From Carnobacterium_B sp045617425 (GTDB lineage Bacteria; Bacillota; Bacilli; Lactobacillales; Carnobacteriaceae): a DNA stretch of 64,000 bases. Both the position numbers and the translations under genes were made by a program. The notes under the pieces are model-generated. The model saw only the letters and a program-made list of their open reading frames with translations, ran no database searches and had not been told where the DNA came from. Of the stretch, positions 1 to 8,291 are shown one piece after another (within the stretch, counting starts at the first letter, position 1; every line of letters begins with the position of its first letter). The stretch is taken from contig NZ_JAZLIO010000018.1 of assembly GCF_045617425.1 (NCBI RefSeq), positions 124,001 to 188,000 on the forward strand, written 5' to 3'.

Positions 1-334
1 AATTGCCTTCTTCCTCTTGAGTAGTATCTGCCTCAAATGCACCACCTAATCCTCCATCAGCTTGTGATTGCATATTAACAACTGATACAACTGCATCTTC
101 TACTTTAGCGACAGCTTCTGTTACATCAGAGGTCACATCTACACTAACGTTGGTTGTGATTACTTCTCCTGTTTCTTTATCAACCGTTCCTGTACCGGTT
201 TCAGTATTGTTTCCATTATCCGTCGCTGCTAAGTATCCTCCACCTAATGCTGCTACTACAAGCCCACCTATTAGGCCTCCGACAAGTCCATTTTTCCAAG
301 AACCTCTTTTTTTATTTTTTGTTTCCTCACTCAT
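1..334 (-). CDS. htrA: HtrA/DegP-family serine protease, N-terminal part (cut by window edge)
   Basis: Reading the minus strand from the ATG at 334 gives a frame that stays open to the window edge. The protein begins MSEETKNKKRGSWKNG, then has one hydrophobic glycine- and alanine-rich membrane segment (about residues 16-35). A Thr/Gly-rich linker follows, then VTSDVTEAVAKVEDAVVSVV, the usual entry into a trypsin-like HtrA domain. The catalytic triad and PDZ domain lie outside the window. HtrA is a membrane-anchored protease that degrades misfolded exported proteins. Its position just after walJ matches the walRKHIJ-htrA order of many Firmicutes, which is the strongest support. A terminator at about 485-517 separates it from walJ, so it probably has its own promoter. 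Confidence 0.85.
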   Translation of the reverse strand, partial: MSEETKNKKRGSWKNGLVGGLIGGLVVAALGGGYLAATDNGNNTETGTGTVDKETGEVITTNVSVDVTSDVTEAVAKVEDAVVSVVNMQSQADGGLGGAFEADTTQEEEGN

Positions 335-482
335 GAATATTCACCCCTTGTAGTCTTTTTATGATGCTAGTATAATCTTTACATTTGAATTTTATATGAA
401 ACTTTTGGGACCTTTTTATTAATTCATTATTATATTAACATTAAATCTACTTTACACGATAGTGAATGGTCTTGTACAAAAT

Positions 483-518
483 TAAAAACCTCTCTTGACC
501 TTTAGTCGCGAGAGGATT
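483..518 (-). terminator. Intrinsic terminator after walJ
   Basis: Minus-strand hairpin with a 6-bp CCTCTC/GAGAGG outer stem and a short inner GAC/GTC pairing, followed by GTTTTTAAT. It sits directly after the walJ stop codon. Confidence 0.7.
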
Positions 519-531
519 CCTTTTCAAAATT

Positions 532-1344
532 TTAAACAACGAATAAAGAAGTAGGGACAACTGGATCTGTATCAAATACTAAAAATTTGTCTTCTACTCC
601 TGTTTCTTTTTCTTTTAAAATATTTACAGCTGTTAAATGAGCCAACTCTTTTAAATTATTGTCTTTACTTAGATGACCTAAGTACACTCTTTTCGTAGCG
701 TCACCTATGATTTCAGCTAAAGCTAATGCACCATCTTCATTTGACAGATGACCTTTGTCTCCCAAAATACGCTGCTTTAAATGCCAAGGGTAATTTCCCA
801 TTCGCAGCATTTCGAGATCATGATTGCTTTCAAATAAATACGCATCCGCATTCGAAACAATTCCTCTCATACGGTCACTGACATAGCCCGTATCGGTCAA
901 CATCACAAAACATTTATCATCTTTATGAAAACTATAAAACTGGGGTGCAATCGCATCATGCGAAACTCCAAAACTTTCAACATCTATATCGCCAATGGTC
1001 ATTGTTTTTCCCATTTCAAACAAGTATTTCTGTTCCGTTTTAATTGTACCAATTATAGGGGTCATAGCTTCCCACGTTTGTTCATTAGCATATACGTCTA
1101 AATGATACTTTCTAGCTAAAACACCTACTCCATGGACATGATCACGGTGTTCGTGTGTGACTAATATCCCATCCAAATCTGCTACATTTCGGTCAATTTT
1201 TTTTAACAATTCCGTTATTTTTTTTCCACTTAATCCACTATCAACTAAAATCTTCTTTTTTTCAGATTCTATATATGTCACATTTCCAGAACTTCCGCTG
1301 GCAAGAATGCTAACCTTTAAACCATTACTTTCTTTGGATACCAT
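532..1344 (-). CDS. walJ: WalJ (YycJ) MBL-fold metallo-hydrolase
   Basis: The protein has 270 residues. It opens with KVSILASGSSGNVTYIES, and carries the metallo-beta-lactamase metal motif THEHRDHVHG at about residue 63, later acidic and histidine ligands (MLTDTGYVSDRM, ESNHD) and a C-terminal YLGHLSKDNN. YycJ/WalJ proteins are cytosolic MBL-fold enzymes of the WalRK locus. A nuclease-like role linking replication to wall metabolism has been proposed, but the substrate is not established. A strong GAGGAGG lies 9 bases before the ATG. The gene follows walI after about 190 bases that include a hairpin, so it may be only partly co-transcribed with walRKHI. Confidence 0.93.
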   Translation of the reverse strand: MVSKESNGLKVSILASGSSGNVTYIESEKKKILVDSGLSGKKITELLKKIDRNVADLDGILVTHEHRDHVHGVGVLARKYHLDVYANEQTWEAMTPIIGTIKTEQKYLFEMGKTMTIGDIDVESFGVSHDAIAPQFYSFHKDDKCFVMLTDTGYVSDRMRGIVSNADAYLFESNHDLEMLRMGNYPWHLKQRILGDKGHLSNEDGALALAEIIGDATKRVYLGHLSKDNNLKELAHLTAVNILKEKETGVEDKFLVFDTDPVVPTSLFVV

Positions 1345-1413
1345 CTAAAAAATCCTCCTCTATTACCTTTATCATTTTACATCAAACTTATATAAATTCA
1401 AGTTTTCGTAACG

Positions 1414-1479
1414 CAAAAAAAGACCCAAAGAAAAGAAGAGTGACAAGACATTTCTTGTACACCTCTTACTTTGGGCCCA
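1414..1479 (-). terminator. Long hairpin with T-tract between walI and walJ
   Basis: On the minus strand GGCCCAAAG pairs with CTTTGGGTC around an inner TACAAGA/TCTTGT hairpin, then TTTTTTTG follows. It looks like an intrinsic terminator that would limit read-through from walRKHI into walJ. Confidence 0.7.
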
Positions 1480-1532
1480 ACTTTAAACTAAGAAACTCGA
1501 TTGTTTTAAATCTTCTATTTTAATTTCTAAAA

Positions 1533-2372
1533 CTATTGTGCTGCTGATTCTTCTGCAGCTGGCGTCTCACTCGTTGGCGTTCGTATCATACTACCACTCA
1601 ATGCATCTACTCGTTCGATCTCGGTACTTCCGCTGTTAACAATTTCAATGTACCACACTGGTGCATACATGCTTAATTTCTCTAGCGAAAGTGTTTTCGA
1701 ATACGTTAATTTTGGTTTTCCTACAGTAGCATTTGCTTGTATTTCGTCATTTTGATATAAAATTTCAACTGCATTTTTATCGGTTATCAGTTTTCGACTT
1801 TCTCCTTGAACAGTAACAGGACCTGCATAGGTTTGATCATAAGAGATGACTTGTTTCTTATTATTCAAATGAAATACAATTTCTGATGTTCCATCTGCAA
1901 TAGGAATATTATTCGCTATTTGAGAATATACTATTTTTTGCTCTGTTGGACTATAGCTAAAATAACGATATTGTTTACCAAAAAGAACTTGATCACTTAA
2001 CACAAATTCATCAAGCAATTTAATGTCTTCCTTAGTCAATTCTTCCTCTTCTGACAGAGCCAGTGGGTTAGAAAGTAGGCTCATATAAAGCGAACCATCT
2101 TTTTCAACAGTACCAGAACGATTTTTCAACTTATCAATATTATCTTCTAATAAACTATTGGCTTCTGCTTGAACATAAGGTACTTTATTCTCAGTTTCTG
2201 AAAATTTTGGCAATTTAATATTTTCATTGTCCATTTCTTCCATAAAATCAATTAATTGATTTGAACTACTAGTATAATAATTTTTATTTTTATCTAGATA
2301 CGTGAATATCAAAAAGGTATTTAGAAAGAGAAATGTAATAATAAAAATAATTTGAATTCGTTTAAAATCCAT
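1533..2372 (-). CDS. walI: WalI (YycI), regulator of WalK
   Basis: The protein starts MDFKRIQIIFIITFLFLNTFLIF and has about 279 residues: a short cytoplasmic start, one transmembrane helix (about residues 6-24) and an extracytoplasmic domain of the YycI type. WalI and WalH together modulate WalK kinase activity through their membrane helices. I chose the ATG at 2372 because GGAGG lies just upstream; the frame itself extends further upstream into walH. The gene begins one base after the walH stop, so the two are probably translationally coupled. The C-terminus is a low-complexity Ala/Glu tail. Confidence 0.92.
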   Translation of the reverse strand: MDFKRIQIIFIITFLFLNTFLIFTYLDKNKNYYTSSSNQLIDFMEEMDNENIKLPKFSETENKVPYVQAEANSLLEDNIDKLKNRSGTVEKDGSLYMSLLSNPLALSEEEELTKEDIKLLDEFVLSDQVLFGKQYRYFSYSPTEQKIVYSQIANNIPIADGTSEIVFHLNNKKQVISYDQTYAGPVTVQGESRKLITDKNAVEILYQNDEIQANATVGKPKLTYSKTLSLEKLSMYAPVWYIEIVNSGSTEIERVDALSGSMIRTPTSETPAAEESAAQ

Positions 2373-2373
2373 T

Positions 2374-3675
2374 TTATTGACCTCCTTCATTGAAAAGAAG
2401 GCTTTGGGCAAGTTGCCATTTGCCATTGATTTTAACATACCAATTAGGCTCTAAATTGATTACACGATCAGATTCCGTACTATTTATCCAAGTATAACCG
2501 ATTTTTATATCATCGATTTCTTCACTAGTATAACCACTTGCTGATAGAGATTCCAAAATGCTCACACCACTTTGAAGAGTTTTTTGTTCTTCAACGTCTG
2601 AAATAGGCGTTTGAGCAATAACTAAAGGAACTTGTAAACGGGACAATCCATCTTCAAAAACGGTTATATGAGTCGTTCCATAATCAGAAAATTCACTAAA
2701 TACTGGAAATCCTGAAATATAACGACGATAAGTGACTTCTCTCGTAGAATCATTATAGTCAAAATAATGAACATCTGAAGCCCAGTTTTCATACTGAATC
2801 AATTCGTTGTAACTTACTCTCAGAGTTTCTGTGATGGATAACTTGTTTTCAGCATTTCGATTACGATAATAAGTTAAAATATTGGTACTTTCGTTTATCT
2901 GCAATTCACTAACATAGTCATTGTAGCTAACAACGTTTTCATCATTAGCACTATTTTCTCTTACTTCTGAAGTATCATCAAATAATCGTTCAATAAATAA
3001 TTGATTTGTTTGCCTTTCAACTAAATAACTTAAATAAGGCAATTCTATTTCTTCTGTTGAAGTATAAACTTGTTTGCCTTCGTCTAAAACAGCATTTGCC
3101 AAGTAAGATTTAGCCTTTTCTTCTTCTATCAGTTTATCTATTTTACTTTGATCTATTCCTTCTACTGCTTCACTATAAAACAACTTCGAATGGGTATTAT
3201 AAAAATAAATCTGATTTAAATTATCTTTTGAAAAATATATACGATTAAATGACCTATCTTGATATTCGCCTGCAAGATTATTAAATAAATCTGGAAAAAC
3301 ACCAAATGAAATATTTTCAACAAAAACCATTTCTAATGCATTGGCTTGACTTAACTTTTCTTCGTATTCTTCATTTGTTAATTCAATCGGTTCATCAATC
3401 GCATCTACTTTCCATTTAGTAAATTCTCTAGACATAGATGTTACGATTTCTGTTTGAGTAAATACATTTATTTCGCCATTTTTATGAAGGACAACTTGAG
3501 TTGGGCCAAACACCTGCGACATATCGCGTGCGATAGATACAGAAGAGGTTGTTCCTTGACTCGCATTAGTTTCTTCATTAAATTGGCTAGGCATAGTCCA
3601 AATCACAAAGGTTAGAAAGAGACTAAGTGCGATAAGAGCTACTAGAACAACTTTTATTATTAAATCTTTCTTCAT
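2374..3675 (-). CDS. walH: WalH (YycH), regulator of WalK
   Basis: The protein starts MKKDLIIKVVLVALIALSLFLTFVIW: one N-terminal membrane helix followed by a large extracytoplasmic YycH domain, about 433 residues in all. It is the partner of WalI in controlling the WalK sensor kinase. The ATG at 3675 overlaps the walK stop as ATGA, with GGAGG ten bases upstream. A TTG six bases earlier is in frame but sits closer to the SD (four bases). Family identity rests on position, length and topology, since YycH sequences diverge strongly. Confidence 0.92.
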   Translation of the reverse strand: MKKDLIIKVVLVALIALSLFLTFVIWTMPSQFNEETNASQGTTSSVSIARDMSQVFGPTQVVLHKNGEINVFTQTEIVTSMSREFTKWKVDAIDEPIELTNEEYEEKLSQANALEMVFVENISFGVFPDLFNNLAGEYQDRSFNRIYFSKDNLNQIYFYNTHSKLFYSEAVEGIDQSKIDKLIEEEKAKSYLANAVLDEGKQVYTSTEEIELPYLSYLVERQTNQLFIERLFDDTSEVRENSANDENVVSYNDYVSELQINESTNILTYYRNRNAENKLSITETLRVSYNELIQYENWASDVHYFDYNDSTREVTYRRYISGFPVFSEFSDYGTTHITVFEDGLSRLQVPLVIAQTPISDVEEQKTLQSGVSILESLSASGYTSEEIDDIKIGYTWINSTESDRVINLEPNWYVKINGKWQLAQSLLFNEGGQ

Positions 3676-5516
3676 TCCCAATCATCCTCCTCATACGGAA
3701 GATAAGGTAGCGAAATATAAAAAGTTGTTCCTTTTCCCTCCGTACTTTCTGCCCATATTTTACCCTTGTGCTGATGAATTACTTCTTTAGATATAGCTAA
3801 ACCTAATCCAGTTCCACCCATAGAACGCGCTCTAGCTTTATCAACTCTAAAGAAGCGGTCAAATACATTTGCCAAATCACGTTTAGGAATACCCAGACCT
3901 TCATCACTGATACTGATAACGACACTATCATTGGTTTCGATAAGTCCACAAGTAATCGTTCCTCCATCTGGAGAATATTTAATAGCATTATTCATGATAT
4001 TATCTAAAACTTGAATCATTTTGTCAGCGTCAACTTCAACCCATAATTGTCTATCCGTAAAGTTTCGTTTAATAGAAAAATCTTTTGTTGATTCTTCAGA
4101 AGACTGTATCATCATTTCAAAACGTTTTATGACATGATCAAACAACTCATTTACATTAAGATATTCTAAGTCTAACGTACCTTTACCAGAATCCATACGG
4201 GATAAATCCAACAGATCTTTGATCATACGAATCATACGATCTGTTTCTTCTTGTGTTACTTGTAAAAATTGCGGAGCGATTTCCGGATCTTTCCATGCGC
4301 CATCTAGTAAAGCCTCTAAATAACTTCTCATACTTGTTAAAGGCGTTCTGAGTTCATGAGAAACATTTGAAACAAATTCTTTTCGCTCATTTTCTATTTT
4401 TTCTTGTTTTGTTACATCATGCAATACACAAACGATTCCACTGATAAAACCAGTTTCTCTTTGAATAAGAGTAAATTCACCACGCAAAGTTACTGGTATC
4501 TCATCATTTGAAAAATCAAAATACATATCTTTTTCATTTTCCAATAATTTACGTAACGTATATTCTTTATCTATTTTTAATACTTTTAAAATTGAAACAC
4601 CTAGAGCCATTTCCTGGGAAATATTCAACATTTCCATAGCTTTGTCATTGATAATAACAATAACTCCTCTTCGATCTGTGGCGATAACTCCATCTGTCAT
4701 GTGGGTCAATACACTATTTAAACGTCTCCGTTCAGATTCTGTCGTTTCTTGAGCTTCCTCAACCTTGGTTGACAAGTCATTTATTGCCATGGATAAAATA
4801 CCTAATTCATCTTTACTATAAACTTTAACTTGCCCAGAATAATCGCCATCCGCCATTTGAATCGTTTGCTGTGTCATTTCAGTGATAGGCTTTGTTATTG
4901 CCCGGGAAATAAATAGGGCCAAAATAACGGTTAATGCTACTGCTATTAAAGAAGAATTAAGAAAAATAAGCGTTATTTCGCTGATTTGTTCATAGACACT
5001 TTCGATATTTGTCGTTAACGCTATTACACCTAATATTTCATTTGAGCCGTCACTTGCAATAATAGGAGAAACCAACTTCCAGATTCGGTCGTTGGTCGTT
5101 TGATCTCTGTATTGGCTGGTGACTGTATTTCCCAGCAGTAACGCTTGTTGGACATCCTTGTCATTTGTTTTACTACCAACACTATTTTGCTGAGTGCTGT
5201 CACTCGTCCCTAATAAATAGTGTTGGGCATCAATAATTTGAACTTCTAAAATCCCATTTCCTGAAAAATCTTCAATCAACCGTTCAATTTCGGTACTATC
5301 TTCTGCTGTTTCGTCATCAAATAAAATAGGCTGAATAGTGTTGTCTAAAAAGCCTACTTGAAGTCTTTTTTCTTCTTGGAAGTTAGTGACTAACTGTGTT
5401 TCTAATTGTCTAACAAAATACGTTCCAATTAATTCTAATGCCACCAGTAACAGAATAATGAACACGAAAATTATTTTGAAATCAATAGATTGAAAAAAAG
5501 TGATCTTTTTCTTCAT
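3672..5516 (-). CDS. walK: WalK (YycG/VicK) sensor histidine kinase
   Basis: The protein has 614 residues. Domains in order: TM1 (about 13-34), an extracellular sensor domain (35-180), TM2 (about 183-204), HAMP (205-257), PAS (about 262-370), HisKA with NVSHELRTPLTS (phospho-acceptor His387), and a HATPase domain with an N-box (NNAIKYS, about 509), DEGLGIP (538) and GGTGLGLA (567). The full two-TM form with an extracellular domain is the Bacillus/Enterococcus/Staphylococcus type, not the single-TM streptococcal type. WalK phosphorylates WalR to control peptidoglycan hydrolase genes and is usually essential. The gene starts six bases after walR with a good SD. Two Noc-box-like palindromes lie within it (4609-4622 and 4897-4910). 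Confidence 0.97.
   Translation of the reverse strand: MKKKITFFQSIDFKIIFVFIILLLVALELIGTYFVRQLETQLVTNFQEEKRLQVGFLDNTIQPILFDDETAEDSTEIERLIEDFSGNGILEVQIIDAQHYLLGTSDSTQQNSVGSKTNDKDVQQALLLGNTVTSQYRDQTTNDRIWKLVSPIIASDGSNEILGVIALTTNIESVYEQISEITLIFLNSSLIAVALTVILALFISRAITKPITEMTQQTIQMADGDYSGQVKVYSKDELGILSMAINDLSTKVEEAQETTESERRRLNSVLTHMTDGVIATDRRGVIVIINDKAMEMLNISQEMALGVSILKVLKIDKEYTLRKLLENEKDMYFDFSNDEIPVTLRGEFTLIQRETGFISGIVCVLHDVTKQEKIENERKEFVSNVSHELRTPLTSMRSYLEALLDGAWKDPEIAPQFLQVTQEETDRMIRMIKDLLDLSRMDSGKGTLDLEYLNVNELFDHVIKRFEMMIQSSEESTKDFSIKRNFTDRQLWVEVDADKMIQVLDNIMNNAIKYSPDGGTITCGLIETNDSVVISISDEGLGIPKRDLANVFDRFFRVDKARARSMGGTGLGLAISKEVIHQHKGKIWAESTEGKGTTFYISLPYLPYEEDDWE
4609..4622. other. Noc-box-like palindrome inside walK
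   Basis: The sequence ATTTCCTGGGAAAT differs at one position from the Bacillus subtilis Noc-binding consensus ATTTCCCGGGAAAT. A noc gene is present at 53913-54782. Binding is inferred. Confidence 0.4.
4897..4910. other. Noc-box-like palindrome inside walK
   Basis: The sequence ATTGCCCGGGAAAT differs at one position from the B. subtilis Noc box. It is the second such site within 300 bases. Confidence 0.4.
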
Positions 5517-5522
5517 GAAACA

Positions 5523-6230
5523 TTACTCCTGTTCAGGATTTCTTAAATAATAGCCAACTCCACGTCTTGTTACAAGCCAAGTTGGGTGACTAGGGTTGTC
5601 TTCTATTTTTTCTCTTAATCTTCTAACCGTTACATCGACCGTTCTTACGTCACCAAAATAATCATAGCCCCAAACCGTTTGTAACAAATGTTCTCTGGTC
5701 ATTACTTGACCTAAATGTTTAGCTAAATAATGCAGCAACTCAAATTCACGGTGTGTTAATTCAATTGTAACTCCTCTTTTAGAAACAATGTAAGCATCTG
5801 GATGAATTGTTAGAGCACCTACTTCAATATCATTTGTTTCAATTTCTTCAACGACAGGAGTCTTAGCGTTATCATGTCTTCTTAAATTTGCTTTTACACG
5901 CGCTGTCAATTCTCTATTAGAGAAAGGTTTTGTGACATAATCATCCGCACCAAGTTCTAATCCAAGTACTTTATCGATTTCTGAGTCTTTTGCTGTAACC
6001 ATAATGATAGGCATATCATGGTTTTTACGTACTTCGCGACAAACTTCTAGTCCATCTTTTTTAGGAAGCATTAAGTCTAAAATGATAAGATCTGGTAATA
6101 CTTCTTCTACTTTTTCTAAAGCTTCTTCTCCATCATATGCAGTAAACACTTCATATCCTTCTTTTGTTAAATTAAATTTAACGATATCTGAAATTGGTTT
6201 CTCATCATCAACTACTAATATTTTTTTCAA
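5523..6230 (-). CDS. walR: WalR (YycF/VicR) response regulator
   Basis: The protein has 235 residues of the OmpR/PhoB class. The receiver domain carries acidic residues DDE (8-10), phospho-acceptor Asp52 (LDLMLPKKDG) and the conserved Thr and Lys (MVTAK, YVTKPF). The C-terminal winged-helix domain contains TREHLLQTVWGYDYFGDVRTVDVTVRRLREKIE, typical of WalR. It controls cell-wall hydrolase genes with WalK and is generally essential in Firmicutes. It is the first gene of walRKHI, with a clear promoter about 110 bases upstream. Confidence 0.97.
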   Translation of the reverse strand: MKKILVVDDEKPISDIVKFNLTKEGYEVFTAYDGEEALEKVEEVLPDLIILDLMLPKKDGLEVCREVRKNHDMPIIMVTAKDSEIDKVLGLELGADDYVTKPFSNRELTARVKANLRRHDNAKTPVVEEIETNDIEVGALTIHPDAYIVSKRGVTIELTHREFELLHYLAKHLGQVMTREHLLQTVWGYDYFGDVRTVDVTVRRLREKIEDNPSHPTWLVTRRGVGYYLRNPEQE

Positions 6231-6336
6231 AATGAAACCTCCTTGGAATTTCTACTTTTTTATGATTGTTTTTATATTAATGGTATATTGCTTTTTAATT
6301 AATTTGCTGTAAGAATGACAAACTATTCTACCTTTC

Positions 6337-6365
6337 ATTATACCGAACATACGGTAAGAGTGCAA
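6337..6365 (-). promoter_or_regulatory. SigA promoter of the wal operon
   Basis: On the minus strand TTGCAC (6365-6360) and TATAAT (6342-6337) are separated by 17 bases. Transcription would begin at about 6330, roughly 100 bases before the walR start. Confidence 0.7.
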
Positions 6366-6366
6366 A

Positions 6367-6404
6367 AACAAAATCAAGAGCTACATGCATGCTCTTGATT
6401 TTGT
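6367..6404 (-). terminator. Terminator after the PTS IIA gene
   Basis: The inverted repeat AAAATCAAGAGC / GCTCTTGATTTT is followed on the minus strand by GTTTTTG. It lies just upstream of the walR -35 box and insulates the wal promoter from the IIA gene. Confidence 0.8.
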
Positions 6405-6424
6405 ATCATTGAATAACTATTTTT

Positions 6425-6943
6425 TTAATAACCCTCGATAGTTAATGCAATTGTTTTCCCTGCTTGAGCTTCGACTTCATTATTTGGTTTGAACATATAA
6501 CGGTAGTTTTCATTTTCTCCATTTATCACAATAACTGGTATAAACAAGCGACAACCGCGACTAATAAGATATTCCTGATCGAACTTTACCAACGGGTCCC
6601 CTTGTTTAACAGTCATCCCTTTTTTTAAATGCGTTTCAAAACCTTCTCCATTTAAGGTTACCGTATCTAAACCAACATGAACTAAAACTTCTAATCCGTC
6701 ATCTGTGCGAATTTCGAATGCATGAGATGCATCTGCTACTTGAAATAACTTTCCGCCAACAGGTGCACAAACTACATTAGAAGTCGGAATCATAGCAAAA
6801 CCTTCTCCTATCATCTTCTCAGAAAACACAAGATCTGGCACTTCTTCTATCGGTATCATACTACCATCTGTTACAGCTACCAATGATGCCTTTTTCTTAC
6901 CTAACCATTTGTTTTGTGCTTCTTGTTTTGAAGTTACGTCCAT
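6425..6943 (-). CDS. Stand-alone glucose-type PTS EIIA protein
   Basis: The protein has 172 residues covering a single EIIA-Glc (PTS_EIIA_1) domain. It has the entry GEGFAMIPTSNVVCAPVGGKL, an auxiliary His74 (DASHAFEI) and the phosphorylated His89 in the motif LEVLVHVGLDTVTL. The cytosolic IIA takes phosphate from HPr and passes it to IIB. No IIB or IIC partner is adjacent. TreB in this window (38053-39561) has IIB and IIC but no IIA domain, so this protein could serve it; that link is inference. The C-terminus (about 130-172) is less typical than the core. GGAGG lies ten bases before the ATG. Confidence 0.92.
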   Translation of the reverse strand: MDVTSKQEAQNKWLGKKKASLVAVTDGSMIPIEEVPDLVFSEKMIGEGFAMIPTSNVVCAPVGGKLFQVADASHAFEIRTDDGLEVLVHVGLDTVTLNGEGFETHLKKGMTVKQGDPLVKFDQEYLISRGCRLFIPVIVINGENENYRYMFKPNNEVEAQAGKTIALTIEGY

Positions 6944-7311
6944 TCCAATAAATCCTCCAATACCTCATTCTTTTTTATTCATCACTTCATCTTTTCCCAA
7001 TATTTATTTTATCTTTAATTGTACCGGATTCTAAATGCTTTGACCATCTTTAAAAAAAATCTATCTAAATTCATTCGTTATTTAATCCAGAGTAATTAAA
7101 AATTTTAAATTATCTTCATTTTTATACATCAGTCAAATTTTACAATAATGCGATTTCATTTTATTTGGCTATTCCTATATTTAATGGTATTCTTATAGAA
7201 AATAAAGGTAACCGGATACTCGTTGATAAAATGAGTGTATGCTTTACCTATTTCTTATTAAGTTAAACCCATTTTCAACTCTATCTTTAATGAAAGGAGC
7301 GTAAAAGCTAA
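6944..7311. other. Intergenic region between divergent genes
   Basis: About 370 very AT-rich bases separate the divergent IIA and DUF948 genes, and must hold both promoters. I could not assign a convincing -35/-10 pair. Near 7215-7245 there is an imperfect inverted repeat (ATACTCGTT and AATGAGTGTAT). No ORF with a ribosome binding site is visible. Confidence 0.5.
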
Positions 7312-7767
7312 ATGTCAATCGAATTTATCATAGCTATTGGTATCGTGGTTTTAGCCTTGGTTGCTTTAGTTATTGTCGGAATACTCATTGGGAAAAAGGT
7401 AGGGAGTTTGATGAAAGAAATTAATTCAACTCAGACTACTGTTCAAGATCAAATAAACCATTTTACAAAAGAAACAGATGCTATCACAAGTAAAATAGAC
7501 AATATGACTACTCGAGTAGATAGTATGACAAAAGATGTAGCTGTTAAACAAGCTTATATTTCTGATTTTACTCAGACAACAGCTGATTTTGGAGAATCTA
7601 TCAACGATTTAAAACAAAATAGCACTAAAGTCGCTTCCCATTTTCTTTCTAGTTCAAGGAGAAAAGTAAAAGTTACTCCTCCTCGAATAACAAAAGTAGG
7701 AAAAACAGCTTTAAAAATGTACCAAAGTAGAAAAAATAGAACAAAAAAACGTTTTTCATTTAACTAA
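7312..7767 (+). CDS. DUF948 (YtxG-like) membrane-anchored coiled-coil protein
   Basis: The protein has 151 residues: one N-terminal TM helix (IEFIIAIGIVVLALVALVIV), then a helical stretch rich in Thr, Asp and Lys with coiled-coil character (about 35-110), and a very basic tail (KNRTKKRFSF). This is the pattern of DUF948/YtxG proteins, which are usually encoded beside YtxH and linked to general stress in bacilli. Molecular function is unknown. The SD AAAGGAG lies upstream of the ATG, and the ytxH-type gene follows after 32 bases, so the two form an operon. Confidence 0.85.
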   Translation: MSIEFIIAIGIVVLALVALVIVGILIGKKVGSLMKEINSTQTTVQDQINHFTKETDAITSKIDNMTTRVDSMTKDVAVKQAYISDFTQTTADFGESINDLKQNSTKVASHFLSSSRRKVKVTPPRITKVGKTALKMYQSRKNRTKKRFSFN

Positions 7768-7799
7768 ACTAAATCAATTTAGAAAAGGGGAACTTTGTT

Positions 7800-8183
7800 A
7801 TGGCTAATAGTTTTACTAGAACTTTATTTGTAGGAGCTGCTGCTGCAGTTACTGCTTTATTACTCGCTCCTAAATCAGGAAAAGAATTACGACAAGATAT
7901 CAAAGCACAAGCAAACGATTTGAAAGATCAAGCAATGGATCAAGTAAATAGTTTTGCTGATGAAGTGAAACAAAGCTACAAAGAAGTTGAAGAGGAAATC
8001 AGCTATACTGATCCTGAATTAGCTGCTACCATTGAAGATATTGAAACAGACTTAAATTTACACACTGAACCACTTGATAATTCAGAATTTACAGGTGCTG
8101 TGGAAGTTCCACCAACATCTGTAGTTGAAGACTTATCTAATGCTCCTGAATTATCTGTTGAAGATAGACGTGGACAATTATAG
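7800..8183 (+). CDS. YtxH-domain protein
   Basis: The protein has 127 residues. The short hydrophobic N-terminus TLFVGAAAAVTALLLAPKSGKELRQDIK is the hallmark of YtxH proteins (a single TM helix, then the APKSGKELR motif). An acidic, helical, low-complexity C-terminus follows. It is probably membrane-associated; the function is unknown, and in bacilli ytxGH is stress-induced. It is the second gene of a two-gene unit closed by a strong terminator. Confidence 0.88.
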   Translation: MANSFTRTLFVGAAAAVTALLLAPKSGKELRQDIKAQANDLKDQAMDQVNSFADEVKQSYKEVEEEISYTDPELAATIEDIETDLNLHTEPLDNSEFTGAVEVPPTSVVEDLSNAPELSVEDRRGQL

Positions 8184-8186
8184 ACC

Positions 8187-8241
8187 TAAAAACAATACTC
8201 CCGCTAATGATGTTCTCATTAGCGGGAGTATTGTTTTTTTA
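8187..8241. terminator. Strong, probably bidirectional terminator
   Basis: A perfect 20-bp stem beginning AACAATACTCCCGCTAATGA (8191-8210) pairs with 8216-8235 around a 5-base loop. A-runs lie on the left and T-runs on the right. It serves both ytxH (plus) and thiE (minus). Confidence 0.93.
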
Positions 8242-8291
8242 TGACTATTCAACTAATAGGAAACTGGTACTAGACCCTTTAAACCATTAAT

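Noticed and set aside
440..456. WalR box before htrA
   Set aside because: TGTAAA-GTAGA-TTTAAT has a correct spacing but the second half-site lacks the TG; one degenerate match in AT-rich DNA is not enough.
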